DNA of 64,000 nt, from contig CM065299.1 in assembly GCA_032871835.1 (NCBI GenBank), positions 33,406,074 through 33,470,073 on the forward strand, read 5' to 3'. The notes beneath the pieces are model-generated. The model ran no database searches, had not been told where the DNA came from, and was given only the letters and a program-made list of their open reading frames with translations. Both the position numbers and the translations under genes were made by a program. This document shows, piece after piece, positions 35,377 to 47,524 of this stretch (positions are counted from its first letter, which is position 1; every line of letters begins with the position of its first letter). The DNA comes from Dipteronia dyeriana. Lineage: Eukaryota > Streptophyta > Magnoliopsida > Sapindales > Sapindaceae.

Positions 35377-36563
35377 ATGATTTGGATTGACCCCTTATGG
35401 GGAACTCAAGCAAAGAGAGCGACCTTGCATTGTAATAAGCAAATATTTGTACAATTTTATGCTCTTTAATTAATTGCTTCAGTATCTTGGATGCATATAT
35501 TATTACATGACTTTTTATTCAATAAGTGTGCCCTTATCTTATTTGAAATGTATGCCTCATTTGTGTTCAAATATGTATTTTTGGACTAGGAAAATTGATT
35601 GGGAAGTACATTTGATTGACCCAAAATTTATCTTCATGTTCATGTAAACTTGTTGGTGACATGCTTAAATATTATGCATGAATTATGTGTGTGAAATTGT
35701 GTGGAGAAGCAATTGACAAGGCTAAGTCAAATAAGGACCTTGTGTCCATTCAATTAATGAGGATGTCTCATCCAACGTAGTCTTGTCTCTCTTCTTAATG
35801 GTTGAACAAGACAATAACCAGTAAGGATTTCATATCCAATCAATTAATAAGGATTTTATATCCATGTCTTGGTTGATCATTAAGGATTGAAACAATTGCT
35901 TGTGTACTCTTAAAATGTTTCTAAAAGCTATATCTTGTTTTTAATGAAAAAAAGGGTACAAAACCTCTTTTGATATTTGCTTTGTCAAATACCATGCTTT
36001 TGAATGTTGATGTTGCATGTATTTCTTTAAAGGCGATTATTTCACACATGTTTTTTAAAAATCAAACTCACTTGCTCTTCTCTCACACTTAATTAAATTG
36101 CATTAAGTTGTTGTATATGATTATGCATTTAAATTGTAAATATCTCTCTTTGCTAAAATGACCGATTGGGGAATACCCATTTGCCTATCTTGTGACAAAA
36201 AGAGGGAGTAGTGTCGGATTTAGGGGGAGTTGAAAATGGCATGATTTAAGGGGAGATTGACCTATTGAGAGGGAGTTGACCTATTTAGGGGGAGCTTTTT
36301 CTATTGCATTGTTTATATCATATGCAAATTGCTCTTGTTATTTATTTATCTTGATAACTTCACATACACTTGTCTTGGAAAGTGTAGTTACTTTGCTTTG
36401 TAGGGATGGTCATTATACAAGAGATAGAAGATTTGAAGATCTAGACTTAGGTTTCTCTTTGTAATGTACAATGTGCTTGTTAACCCTTGTCATTTAGTTT
36501 GATTTTTTGTAAGGATGAATTGTGAGTGAGGGGTTTTGTCACAAAATAGCCAAAGGGGAAGAT
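35377..36563 (+). other. Element C 3' non-coding body with reiterated purine tracts and PPT
   Basis: Aligns with element A 4921-6143. Purine tracts of the aggggga type occur near 36218, 36250, 36268 and 36285, and the true tract ccaaaggggaagat ends at 36563. A 300-bp stretch around 35700-35870 repeats aaggattt-atatcca phrases. No ORF. Confidence 0.7.
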
Positions 36564-38605
36564 TGTTAGTTCCTCGGTTTTTGATTGGCCTACTTCAATT
36601 AACAAACCATATTTGGGGATAATTATGTAAGGGTAGTTTAGGTTGGCTTTGCTCGTGATCAAGTTCAAGATTCAAAGGTATATCACTTGCTTAACTCTTT
36701 GAAGAGATTTAGTTGCACACACACACACTTACATGCATTTGTATTAACATGCATTTATTCCTTGTTGCTCATGTGTTCATTCCTTCACAATCCCACTTGC
36801 ACTTCTTTTCTAGATTTAAGTGTAGTTTTGTATGGTGTGCTTGTGTTGTATCTGTGTTTTCATGATGGTTTACTTGTCTTACCATGTTGAATGACCATTT
36901 GAGAAGGTTTCATTCTTCTCTTGATTTGGTTTTTTGGAGTAATGTGTCTGGTTTCATAAGAGTAGATTTCAATGATTTAAAATGTTTTACAAAACTGACC
37001 TTTATATGGTCTTGTGAGCATAAATTTTTATACAATGCTTCAAAATAAGTTTTGAAACTTCTTGTATAAACTAGACACTCATACCTTTCCAATGGTATAT
37101 TATTCATAATATTTCATGACCGTTTGGATTGGTTTTGAAATCGTTTCTGACCTTTGTTCACAAAAATGACCATACCTCTTTCTACAGATATCCAAATCAT
37201 GTTTTGTACATTGGAGTAGAAAATATACATCTATGCCTTTCCAATGGTATATTATACGAAAGGTTTCGAAGTCGTTTGGTCATGTTTTGATCCGCTTGAA
37301 CTTCAAGTTGGTGTGCTGAGAGTGGAATTCGCACGAGCCTCGAGCGAAAATGGCCCAGAAAATCTTGGAAGCAATTTTCGTTTCCAAACATTTAGCCCCC
37401 TCCACCTACGAAGATGGTCCCGAAAAACTTGGTAGCAATTTTTGCTTCTAAACTTTTCGCCCAATCCTGGTGCGAAACCTGTAGTGAAAAACTTGATTTG
37501 GGCAAAAACGTCTTTTCTTGTGCAGCTCGTTTTTACACCTTATATGCATATCATCTTCTTCCCAAATCAGACCTAGAGCTCTGAAATTAAATCCCCAAGA
37601 TAGAGAAATTGACTCCTAGAGAGAGAGAGAGCTCCAAGAACATTTTTTTTACTCAACCAAACTCTCATTCATGCACATCTAGCATCATTCTTCGTCTTCC
37701 AAGCATGGGTCTTCATATGTTTCTTGACTAGGTAACTTTTACATGTTTTAGATTGCTTCTTTTCATTATTATGACATGTATGCCTAGGTTTAGCTTTTAT
37801 TGCAAATTAAATGCATGCTCTTGTGTTTAAAAGCTCTTATGACAAACTTGTAATGTTGGTTGTTGGTTGAGAATATTGTTTTGTGATAGCTAGCAATTAT
37901 GACGATTTTACCCTTCTTGCTAAATCTTTATGCTTTGCATTTAGATATTGTTTAGGTCTATTTGATTGCATTTGTTAACTGCATATATTGTTCCGTGCCA
38001 TGTTCATGACAACTTTTGTTGATTGGCTTTTATTTGATAACTAGATATTAGTCTCTCATAGCTATATCTAGTTAGGTCTTCTTGCACTTGCATTTAGACA
38101 TTGATATCTAGGAATTGCATTTATTGACATCTTTGAATTTCTAGATAAGCATTTAGTGTAGCCTAGCACTACTTACATGTTTGAATATTTCATCATATTC
38201 ACTTAGGTTGTTTGTGACTCTTCATTGAGGTTAAGTCTTGTGACTAATTGGTTAGTGCACAAGCATGATGATCAAGAATCACTATTAAGGCCTTCTGGGT
38301 AGAGTAAAAGGGTTAGTAACTGGAGGGTATGACAGGAGATCAACCTAGGTTGTAAACTTTCATTCAATAGTGGATTTGAGGATCGGATGTGTGGCGCACA
38401 TATCAGCCCATGGTCTTTACCATTTGGAGGGTTTCCACGTAAAGATCAAGTGTTCATTTTATTTTTCGCACTTTACACTTGATGTTGTATGTTTGTTTCA
38501 TTGGGTAAATTTTGAACATTGACTAATCAAGAAAAATTGGTAATTGAGTTAATTAAAATCTATTCCCCCCAGGTTATTAGAGACACTTTTTAAAGGTTAT
38601 TTTCA
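36564..38605 (+). repeat. Element C 3' LTR (2042 bp)
   Basis: Starts TGTTAGTTCCTCGG and ends ggttattttca before aacat. It retains the region lost from the 5' LTR, with tatatgcat near 37540 and a GA repeat near 37620, the likely promoter area. Confidence 0.9.
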
Positions 38606-39098
38606 AACATTAAACAGGAAACAAGTCCAAATCAAGCAATAACTCTACTCTTCTAGAAGATTGCACACCGATTAGGAAATAAGTCCAAAACGAACTGTGC
38701 AATTAGAATCCCACGAAGATTCAGACTCGATCCACAAGATCTCTTAAACAGAAATGTAGACAAATACGACTTCAACAAGCAACTGGTTCCAATTAAACAT
38801 TATCACCTTTCCTTATATGTAACGAAGATTAGGGTTCTATATCAATATAAATAGACCCACAATCTCACTATAAAGGAGAGAGAATAAAGGGAACAACGGG
38901 AACAGAAAGTAATCACTGAGAAAAAGAGGCAAGGGAGATCGAGTGGTGTAATTCTTTATTTAATAGTGGTTTTCGCTTTACCACATATACTCGTGTCGTA
39001 AACATATCGATTGCATTATCTTTCTCTTTCATTTTTAACAGGTCGTAATCGAACCAAGCATTGTTGACTTTCTTGCCCATCAAGAATCGACATCAATA
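38606..39098 (+). repeat. Element D 5' LTR, second part
   Basis: Resumes at aacat(t)aaacaggaaacaag, matching the 3' LTR near 51408. It ends catcaata at 39098, where the 3' LTR has gttaaca, so the terminal CA has changed. A TATA-like tataaatag lies near 38846. Confidence 0.88.
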
Positions 39099-39118
39099 AT
39101 TTGTGCTAGAAGGAGGGC
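39099..39118 (+). other. Element D primer-binding region
   Basis: atttgtgctagaaggaggg directly after the LTR; element B has almost the same bases in the same place. The primer tRNA is not assigned. Confidence 0.6.
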
Positions 39119-39144
39119 GGCTGAACCTCCGATCTGTTTAAAAG

Positions 39145-40890
39145 ATGTCTGGTGATGGAAGTAAAGACGGTTCCAGAGACATACGAAAACTACCAGATGA
39201 TGCCCATTAAGAGGGGACCACTCAGGATCCTACAACCATCACTGGGAACCAATCGGTATCCTGGCTGGCATCCAATGAGCTTCTCCGATCAGCGAGGACA
39301 TAGTGTGCCATTTCAAGGATGCATTGCAACAGTTATTGACAGATGCAGCGAAGGAAGGAGTAGATATGTTGGCCAAAAGAGAGACGAATCCTTTAAACCA
39401 AACATCCCTACAAAATCAGTCACCTTCTAAGCTCCAATCGGTAATAGTTGGGCCAGAACAAGACGTGTTAGCAGCTGTTAGAAATTCAGATCCTACCAAT
39501 CAGACTGGGGGTACATCGTATAACCAGGACAAGGATATAGAGATGCCCACAGAATGACCTCACCAAAAACAAAGCCACGGTCAAGCGGGGCAGGATAGGC
39601 ACCACAAATATGATCAGCGAAAAGATCGGTCATCATCATCAGAAGACAATGACTGTTATCATCGTAAACGCCACAGTGGAATAATACGCTTACAAGGGTT
39701 AGCTCATGAGACTCGGAGGCAGGATGAAGAAGAGCTAAAGACAGATATGATCGTCACTCTACAGCTCAACTATCTGGGAAAGCCGGCGGGTGATAAAGAT
39801 ATTGTGATATAGAGCTTGACCCGAGAAGTCGAGAATAACAGACGACAAATGGATGCGTTGATTAGGCATTATAGACACAATGAGTTGTCTGATGATGATT
39901 CTTACAACCCTTTCACTAGAGACATTCTGCGAACACCATTCCCGGAGAGATTCAGAATGCCACACGTGGAACAATTCAAAAAAGATACAGATCCCAAGGA
40001 GCATGTCAGACGCTATAAGAGAGCTATGACCTAATATGACCACAGTGAACCCTTGTTGTGTCTTAACTTCCCACAGACACTTGGGGATGTAGGCTCAAGG
40101 TGGTTCAGAAGACTGCCCCCGGTAAGTATTGGGAGTTTCGGGGAGTTGAAGAGAAGATTCTCAAGATAATTCCCCGGGAATGTGCATAGGAAAAAATCAG
40201 CGGCATACCTTTCTCAACAAAAACAAGGGAAAAACCGATCGTTAAAAAAGTACCTGGGAAGATTCGGCCAAACAGTCTCAGAAATTAGCAGTGCAAATGA
40301 TGAACCAATAATCGTTGTATTCATAAACAACCTACAAAATGGGTAATTGTCTTTTGAGTTAATGAGAGCTCAACTAACTAGATATGCAGACATAATGGAC
40401 GTTGCATGAGGATATGTATTTGCTGAAGAAGAAGAGTTGGCAACATGAGGTTGTTACACGTATGGAGGAAGACCTGAGCAAAAAGATGCCAAGTCAAATA
40501 ACCAAAAAGGGAAACAAAAGGAAATAGCAAAGAAAGAATCAAAGATGAGGGAAGCGGACGTAGTATTAACCAAACCAGGGAAAAGTTTCAAGGAAAGTAC
40601 ATAAACTACACCCCGCTTCGGAAAAGACAGGACGAAATCGTGGCAATATTGAAGGAAAAGAATCTGGTAAAGGAGCCACGCCGGCAGTCACAGTTTCCCT
40701 GACGAGACACAACAAAGTATTGCAGATTCCACAAAGAGAGTGGGCATGAGACCTCTAAATGTTACCAGCACAGAGATCATATAGAAACCCTAATCCCAGA
40801 AGGGCATCTACAAGATATTATCTTAAAGAAAGATGAGAAACCAAGTCTGGAGATCACAGCTCAGATTGTAACAAAAAGGCTAGTTCTAAG
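39145..40890 (+). pseudogene. Element D gag (Ty3/gypsy, Tat-like), decayed
   Basis: ATG at 39145 begins a frame with early stops; sequence shifts frame by 39303. The best block is 39816-40190: PFTRDILRTPFPERFRMP, then FKKDTDPKEHVRRYKRAM, and after a stop FPQTLGDVGSRWFRRLPP, the core of the Retrotrans_gag family. Near 40700-40800 the C-terminal motif YCRFHKESGHETSKCYQ, followed by IETLIPEGHLQD, matches the zinc-knuckle-like end of Tat gag. Several stops and frame changes mean no full protein. Gag would assemble the particle. Confidence 0.75.
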
Positions 40891-41039
40891 GTGAGCGGAG
40901 CAATTAAAACCATATTCGGAGGACCTTCAACTGGGAGAAGTAACCGGAAGTGGACTCAGGAAATCTGAGAAGCGGTTGAAGCAAGGCAGAATTTAGATGT
41001 TAATTCTATCGAGCCTGATCCAAACAGAATAAAGGAACG

Positions 41040-42780
41040 ATGGGACCCTATAGTGTTTATGAAGTTGATTCACATGGGGTCGACGTCTGACCAAATGATG
41101 CTCTCATCATTAGCCCCCGAACTGGCCGTAGGGAAGTTTGAAGGATACTATTGGACAACGGTAGCTCAGCAGATATCCTCAATGTAACCGTTTATGATCG
41201 GTTGAGATTGGATCGAAAGGACTTGCAACCTTTTCATACCCAGCTCAAAGGATTTGAAGGAGTTGAGGTCAGGTCTCTAGGAACGGCGAAATTACCCATG
41301 AAAATTGGAGTGGCACCTTGCTAGAAAATGGTGCTACTCGACTTTATAGTGGTAGACATGGAGAACTGACCTTACAATGCCCTACTAGGTTAACCTTTCC
41401 TAAACAAAACAAAGGCAGTAATAATAACCTACGCCCTGATGATCAAATTCCAGACAAAATAGGGGGTAGGAACGATCAAGGGTTTGTAGAAAATGGCTAG
41501 AAAAGCTAACCTCTCCATTTACAAGGACAAAGATAACAGTGAGCACCAACTGTGTACCTTGACTCAACTGGATCAGACCAGGTAAGGAGAATCATTGATG
41601 TTCGAATTCGACCCAAGAGAGGAACCTAAAACATCAAAGAATGAGCCAACTGAGGAAGTAGTCCTAAAGGAAGACGAACCAACAAAGAAGGTTAAAATCG
41701 GAGCTAATTTAAAAGAAAAAGTCAGGACATCATCAATCTGCTCAGAGAATACAAAGACGTATTTATGTGGAGTCATGAAAACATGGTGGGGATAGACATG
41801 TGAGTGATATCACATCATTTGGCCGTGGATCCGAGCGTAAAAACCTGTAATTCAAAAAAAAATCTTTTAACCTCGAAAGGAGTTAGGCAATCGAGCAGAA
41901 GGTAGAGAAGTTACTCGTTGTAGGATAAATCAGAGAAATCAAATATCTGCAGTGGGTAGCGAATGTGGTGTTGGTCCAAAAGAAAAATGGACAATGGATA
42001 ATGTGTGTGGATTTCACATATTTGAACAAAGCCTGCCCAAAAGATAGTTATCCATTTCCCAAAATATACCAGTTGGTCGATGCTACATCAGGTCATGAAC
42101 TGCTCAGTTTTATGGATTCCTATTCAGGATACAACTAGATCCGGAGGAACAAAACAGATGAAGATAAAACAGCATTCACAACCGATCAGTGTCTATACTG
42201 CTAAACAGTGATGCCCTTTGGGCTAAAAAATGTTGAGGCCACATACCAAAGATTGGTCAACAGAATTTTTGCTCATCAAATAGAAAGGAACATGGAGGTC
42301 TACATAGACGACATATTAACCTAAAATATCATGGCAGCTAAGCACGCTTCGGACTTACGTGAAACATTTAATGTCCTAAGGAGATACCAGATGAAGTTAA
42401 ATCTGAGCAAGTGCCTATTCGGGATTCTTTCGGCAAAATTCCTTTGTTTTCAAGTTCACTAGAGAGGGATCGAAGTAAATCCCTAGAAGATTAAAGTTCT
42501 TAAAGAAATGATTTCTCCAAGAAACTTAAAGGAGGTGCAATGCCTGACGGGATGCCTAGCTTCTCTCAGCAGATTCATTTCAAAAGCCATGGACAGATAC
42601 GTACCATTTTTCAATAATAATAAAAAAGAGGAAGGGACTCGAATGGAATGCAGAATGTGAACAGGCATTTCGAAAGATAAACGAATACTTAGGACAGGCA
42701 TGCATCCTCTCGAAACCAAAGAAAGGAGTAGTAATTTATCTATATTTGTCCCTCACAGAATTGGCGGTATGATCGGTCCG
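41040..42780 (+). pseudogene. Element D protease and reverse transcriptase, decayed
   Basis: The aspartic protease active site LLDNGSSADIL lies at about 41147-41180, with an RLRLDRKDLQPF stretch and a stop beyond. Reverse transcriptase follows: MCVDFTYLNKACPKDSYPFP near 42000, LLSFMDSYSGYN near 42100 (then a stop), MPFGLKNVEATYQRLVN near 42210, and the catalytic YIDDIL at about 42301-42318. A connection or thumb region with LFGILSAKFL and LASLSRFISKAMDRYVPFF follows. The YxDD core is intact, but stops sit in every block. It would process Gag-Pol and copy element RNA. Confidence 0.85.
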
Positions 42781-42789
42781 ATTCAGAAC

Positions 42790-43502
42790 AGAGGATGAAA
42801 TACAAAGGTCAGTATACTATACCAGCAAGGCTCTTCTTCCGACTGAAACCAAGTATTATCAGGGAGAAAAGATGGCTTTAGCATTAGTTTCGGTAGCCAG
42901 AAAGTTGAATCCATATTTTCAAGCACATGCAATGAGGGACATCACTCAAGGGCCAAGCAACGGAGGATTTTGTAGCAGAATTCACATAGCCCGATCTAGA
43001 GGTAAAAAAAATGTTGGGTAGATGCTTCTCATGGAAATTATATGTTGACGGCTCCTCGAACCCTCATGGCAGTGGGGCAGGGTTCGTAGTATGTACCCCA
43101 GAAGAAGATGACGTTGAATGTGCCATAAGATTCGACTTCAAAGTAACAAATAACCAAGCAGAATACAAGGCACTGCTGGCAGGGCTTAGAGTTTGCATCA
43201 CACTAGAAGTAGATGAGGTCAAGATATTCAATGACTCACAGGTAGTCGTCAACCAAATCCTAGACGAATCTCAGGCCAGGGATGAAAGTATGATGGCTTA
43301 CTTAGGCATAACAAAACAACTACTCCAATGGTTCAAAGAATATAGGATTATCCAGATCCCTTGGAAAGAAAATGAAAAAGCATATACCATGTCTAAGCTT
43401 GCATCAACAACAACCACAATCACACCAAAGAATATCTCAATCGCACATCTTCTTAGGCCAAGTATAACTGAGCCGAAAAACCTTGACGTTTCAAATATCT
43501 AA
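42790..43502 (+). pseudogene. Element D dual RNase H (retroviral-type remnant plus archaeal-type domain)
   Basis: The first RNase H survives as YYTSKALLPTETKYYQGEKM and LALVSVARKLNPYFQAH (about 42815-42925). The second lies in a clean 163-codon frame at 43011-43502: LYVDGSSNPHGSGAGFVV (first catalytic Asp), NNQAEYKALLAGL (Glu), IFNDSQVVVNQIL (Asp), then IIQIPWKENEKAYTMSKLAS, where the last Asp expected in the family appears to be Tyr or missing. A second, archaeal-type RNase H between RT and integrase marks the Tat lineage. The enzyme removes template RNA during reverse transcription. Confidence 0.85.
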
Positions 43503-44756
43503 ACACCGCTGGACGGTTGGATAACTCTTCAAAAAAAGGTACTTGGAAGAGGATAAACTCCCGAAAGACCCCTTGGAGGCAAAACGCATCAGATATAGGT
43601 CAGGAAGGTACACTATGATTGGTAAAGAACTGTACAAAAGAAGATTTTCCCAAACACTCCAAAGTTGCGTATTAGAGGAAGACACATACCGAATATTAAA
43701 GGAAATCCATAGTGGCATATGCGGAAACCATACATGAGGCAAAATCTTAACACACAAGGTACTAAGGCAAGGTTTTTACTGGCCTTCTCTATTCTCTAAT
43801 ACACAACGGTGCTCAAAAATTTGCAACGCTTACCAAAGGATCGTCAATGACATTCGGCAACCCCATGAACACCTCAGAAGTCTCACATCCCCATGGTCAT
43901 TTTCCATGTGGGGCTTGGACTTAATTGGTCTATTGCCAACAAGAACAGGGGTGGAGCGAAGCATGCAATTGTGGTTGTTGATTATTTCACTAAGTGGGTG
44001 GAAGCTGAAACATTAGTGCACATCACAGAAGCAAACACTACAAACTTTGTGAAGAAGAACATACTCTATAGGTTTGGAGCCCTGAATACTAGTATCATTG
44101 ACAACGGTACCCAATTTAACAGTAAAAAATTTAGGCAATTATGTAGCGAAAACCAGATTTCAAATTATTATGCTACGCGTGTCCACCCTCAAACAAATGG
44201 ACAAGCCGAAGCAGTGAACAAAGTCATTAAGAACACGCTCAAAGCAAAGCTGGATGCCAAAAAGGGCAGTTGGGTTGAAAAACTTCCTAAAGTACTATGG
44301 GCTTATCGGACAACGGTAAGGACTTCTACATGAGAAACACTGTTTTCTTTAGCATTCGGAACAAAAGCCGTCGTCCCAGCAGAAACATCATATATGTCAC
44401 CCAAAGTCATGTTATACGATGAAGATTATAATGTTAAGATGTTGTTACAATGCCTGGATGAGTTAGAAGAAAAAAGGGAGAAATCGCAAGTACGAAATGT
44501 GGTATATCAGCAAAGAGTGGCTAGACACAACAATTCTCATGTTTGGGTGAGGAAGTTCTGAATGGAAGACCTAGTGCTCAGAAGAGTATCATTGAATACA
44601 AAAGATAAAGTCACGGGCTCGTTAGCTTACAAATGGGAAGGCTCATACAAAATTGAAGGAATGGTCGGGCATGGAGCATATTGGATTGCCCGACCATATG
44701 GAGAGGTTCTACCCCAACCATGCAATGCCCAATACCTGAAGATTTTTTATCCTTGA
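43503..44756 (+). pseudogene. Element D integrase, decayed
   Basis: The N-terminal HHCC zinc domain is recognisable near 43690-43840 (EIHSGICGNHT, a stop, then VLRQGFYWPSL and CSKICNAYQ). The catalytic core (43893-44333) keeps the DDE residues in VVVDYFTKWVEAE, IIDNGTQFNSKKF and HPQTNGQAEAVNKVI, and ends in LWAYRTTVRTST and a stop. The C-terminal part (to 44756) includes FGTKAVVPAET and KWEGSYKIEGMVGHGAYWI and ends KIFYP plus stop, the usual end of Tat pol. With the core residues present, this is the best-preserved domain, but it is broken by stops and an N-terminal frame change. Confidence 0.88.
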
Positions 44757-45231
44757 AATTCCCTAATTTTAGGCTTTATTTCTTTAGTTAGGATGTTTTT
44801 AGTGATTCATTCTTAGAAATCCTTTGGAGATTTTTTCCATATTTTGTTAGTTTTACAGAGTTATAAATAAAAACCCAACACGGGATTCCCAGAAATATAA
44901 TTGTATGGTAATAAGAACATATGGCTAAAGAACTGACATACGATAAAATGCTCGATGCCATTAATTTAGTGAAAATCCCGAATGGGCGGAAAAGCTCAAA
45001 CGAGCATGCCAACCGAGTAAGGTCAACTAAGACCATAGCCAAAAGGCAAACCCAATGCACCAGATTCTGAAAAACGGCTTGGGGCACCGTCAGGTAAATC
45101 CTGGTGAGTTTTGCAGTTATGTTAAGCAATCTAGAGCTTAACGATTCAGAAAACCCTTGTACAGACAAAACTATGAGACATCCTCAGTGACATGCGCAAG
45201 GATCCAAACGTATGATCGTGGCGAGCCTTGA
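44757..45231 (+). other. Element D 3' non-coding stretch after pol, homologous to element B
   Basis: No ORF. From about 44980 it parallels B 21361-21680 in order (ggggcaccgtc, cagacaaaact, gtatgatcgtgg, gagcct-gatg). It is cut at 45231 by a solo LTR. Confidence 0.7.
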
Positions 45232-46405
45232 TGTTGGGAAAAATGCCCTAAGAACAAATGTTGTTAATATTTTGCTGAAATAATAATTGGATTGACATTC
45301 CATTTTATATTTGTGTACTTTTAATGTTATTAATATTGTATTAATAACATAAAATTCCATGATTATTAAATGTAATATTAAACATAGTATATAAGTTGTT
45401 ATATACATGAGGATTATGTTTGATATAATAATCTTAATTGTCTATGATTGATAAATAAAGTTGGGATCTTTAATTAGTAAAAATTACTAGTACAGTTGAT
45501 TCTCATTAAGAATATAACAGTTTTATCTGAACTGTTGATATGGTGGCGTTAGAATGAAGGTACTTTGTATAATAAGATTATACAAGACATGGACACGATA
45601 AATTGGAATCTTTTATAATCTCCGTCTTGGAACAAAGTATTCCAATTTATCAAATAGATGGTCATATATGGAACAATCTTAATACTAAGTATTTAACAGA
45701 TTTCTACTTATTGACTTGTGTCTTTTGACTTACTCGATGTGGTTTGCTCAAGATGCCAAACCTAAAAGCTTGTATCTTGGAGACATGATGATATAGTTAG
45801 TTGGGAATGATAATATACAAGATGGAATCCATTCCTTTTTAATTGAAGTAGACAAACAGTTCTCTTGAGTAAATGATTCGGGTCTTAAACAATAGAGCGC
45901 TCAATTTATGATAAGATCATAAATAATTGTTCATTAGAGAATCACGGGCACTCAAGGATAAATATGTAATTGAGATGTCAAACCTAGCTCATATTACGAA
46001 CTGTTTATGTAGGATTGATCTGTATGTAATGAATACATCAATGGACTATTCGATTACTATTCGATTAATTAATTCTATATTGACAAGAGTGCAGTTTTAG
46101 TTTTTTAGTGGAATAAATATGGAATTAATAAATCTAATATTTAATTAAAGTGTTTGATTAAATATTAAAGATTTATTGGAGCTTGGAATTATAGGTTCAT
46201 GTGTCCCCAGACCATCTCCATAACACAATATTGAATATTAAAGAATAATGACTAATGAGGCTCAGTGATTAATTTATAATTAATCATCTATACATAAATG
46301 AATTTATGTATTGTTTTATTGATTAAATAATATTCGATTATTTAGTTATATATATAATATAATAATTAGATTATTTATTATATATATAAAATAATAATTC
46401 AATTA

Positions 46406-46444
<39 letters not shown>

Positions 46445-47247
46445 CTTTGTGTTAGGTGGGTGGTGGTGACTTTGTGCACCACCCACCACAAACGTTTTTT
46501 TTTTTATTATTTGTTATATAAAGAGCTTGGCTCTTGTCAAATGTAGGTGAAGAAAAATTACTAAGAGTAAAAAGCAAAGGCATAAATAATTTCACGAATT
46601 CTTCCTGCTTTGACAATGTAAACAATTTTTATGTTTTTTTTCATTACACACATTAAAACCAATGTTGAATCAAGGCTCCTACTATATGCCTCTTTATGCC
46701 ACCCACCCAAGCTCTCTCGTTTTATTAAAACCAAAAAGAAGAAAGAACAAATTAGTGTGTTCTTGTAATTTTAACAAGGGAGAGAGAGGAACAAAGAAGA
46801 GTTCCTAGTCCATTGTAATGAGAGAAATATATAGAAAGAAAAATAAAGTTTTTTTTAACACTAGCCTCTACAGAATATTGTGAGAGATTCTCTCAATATT
46901 TTTCTTATTGTCTCAAGAGTTGATTACACAACTTGAACAGAAATTCGAGAGTCAAAATTTTCTGTTGAGTACCGAGACGCCCACCCATCGGTTCTTTGGT
47001 GTTGGAGATTCGGTAAGGAAGAACTTGGTTCAAGGAAATCAGGAAGATCCTAAAGTAAAAGAACTCAGATAAAGGGAATCACGAAAAATCTACAAGGGTA
47101 ACGATTTATTTCCCTAATATTTATAGTTAAATATTATATTAATATAATCACAACGATCCGGCTAAAACGGTTTTGTTTTTAACGAAATTTTTTACAACTG
47201 GGTATATCGTCCTTCCGCAGTACAGATACCGGTTCCCAGAACCAACA
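45232..47247 (+). mobile_element. Solo LTR of a copia-type retrotransposon (2016 bp)
   Basis: Starts TGTTGGGAAAAATGCCC and ends cccagaaccaaca, with cttga on the left (45227-45231) and ctcga on the right (47248-47252), an imperfect 5 bp duplication. Element B at the same place in the shared sequence reads gagcctcgatg, so ctcga was original. There is no interior and no second LTR, hence a solo LTR made by unequal recombination. It contains a TA run at about 46410-46441 and, near 46500, tgttatataaag (TATA candidate). The copia assignment rests on the TGTTGGG-type start and resemblance to the LTR at 61888-63895. Confidence 0.85.
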
Positions 47248-47329
47248 CTCGATGCAACGTTTGGATAGCAACCGAGGAAGAAATACAAGTGCAAACCCAC
47301 TTCCCTTTGTTTCAAGATTACTCGGTCAA

Positions 47330-47430
47330 TAATATTAGCCAGTTAAATGAGATATTTGACGTAGCCAGTTAATAACATACTTGGTGTTTTAAGCAAGCCA
47401 GTTAATAAGATACTTGGCGTTTTAACATTC
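47330..47430 (+). repeat. Short AGCCAGTTAATAAGATACTTGG repeats in element D
   Basis: Three imperfect units (about 47337, 47362 and 47395) of agccagttaa-aagata-ttgg. They are the counterpart of the long GATCAGTTTAATAAGATAC arrays in element B. Confidence 0.75.
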
Positions 47431-47524
47431 AGCATTTCAACTTTCGTAAGAAAAAATTCACGGAAAAAAGCAATTACGTAAATAGGGAATTTTATAAACT
47501 GTCAATAAATTTTTACAAGTCCAC

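Larger units (their letters stand above)
31239..38605 (+). mobile_element. Element C: second gag-only copia-like retrotransposon
   Basis: Same family as A: related LTRs (31239-33016 and 36564-38605), Met-tRNA primer site, gag without pol, and purine tract ccaaaggggaagat. The target duplication is aacat on the right and aacaa on the left; D's intact LTR copy shows aacat as the original. Gag is longer and better preserved than in A. The 5' LTR is shorter than the 3' LTR because of deletions near 32210 and 32690. LTR divergence by eye is about 9 percent over the first 195 bases. Any mobility would need enzymes from another element. Confidence 0.9.

Noticed and set aside
45232..47247. A complete copia element between the 45 kb and 47 kb marks
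   Set aside because: Only one LTR length is present, with a duplication on each side and no interior; it is a solo LTR.
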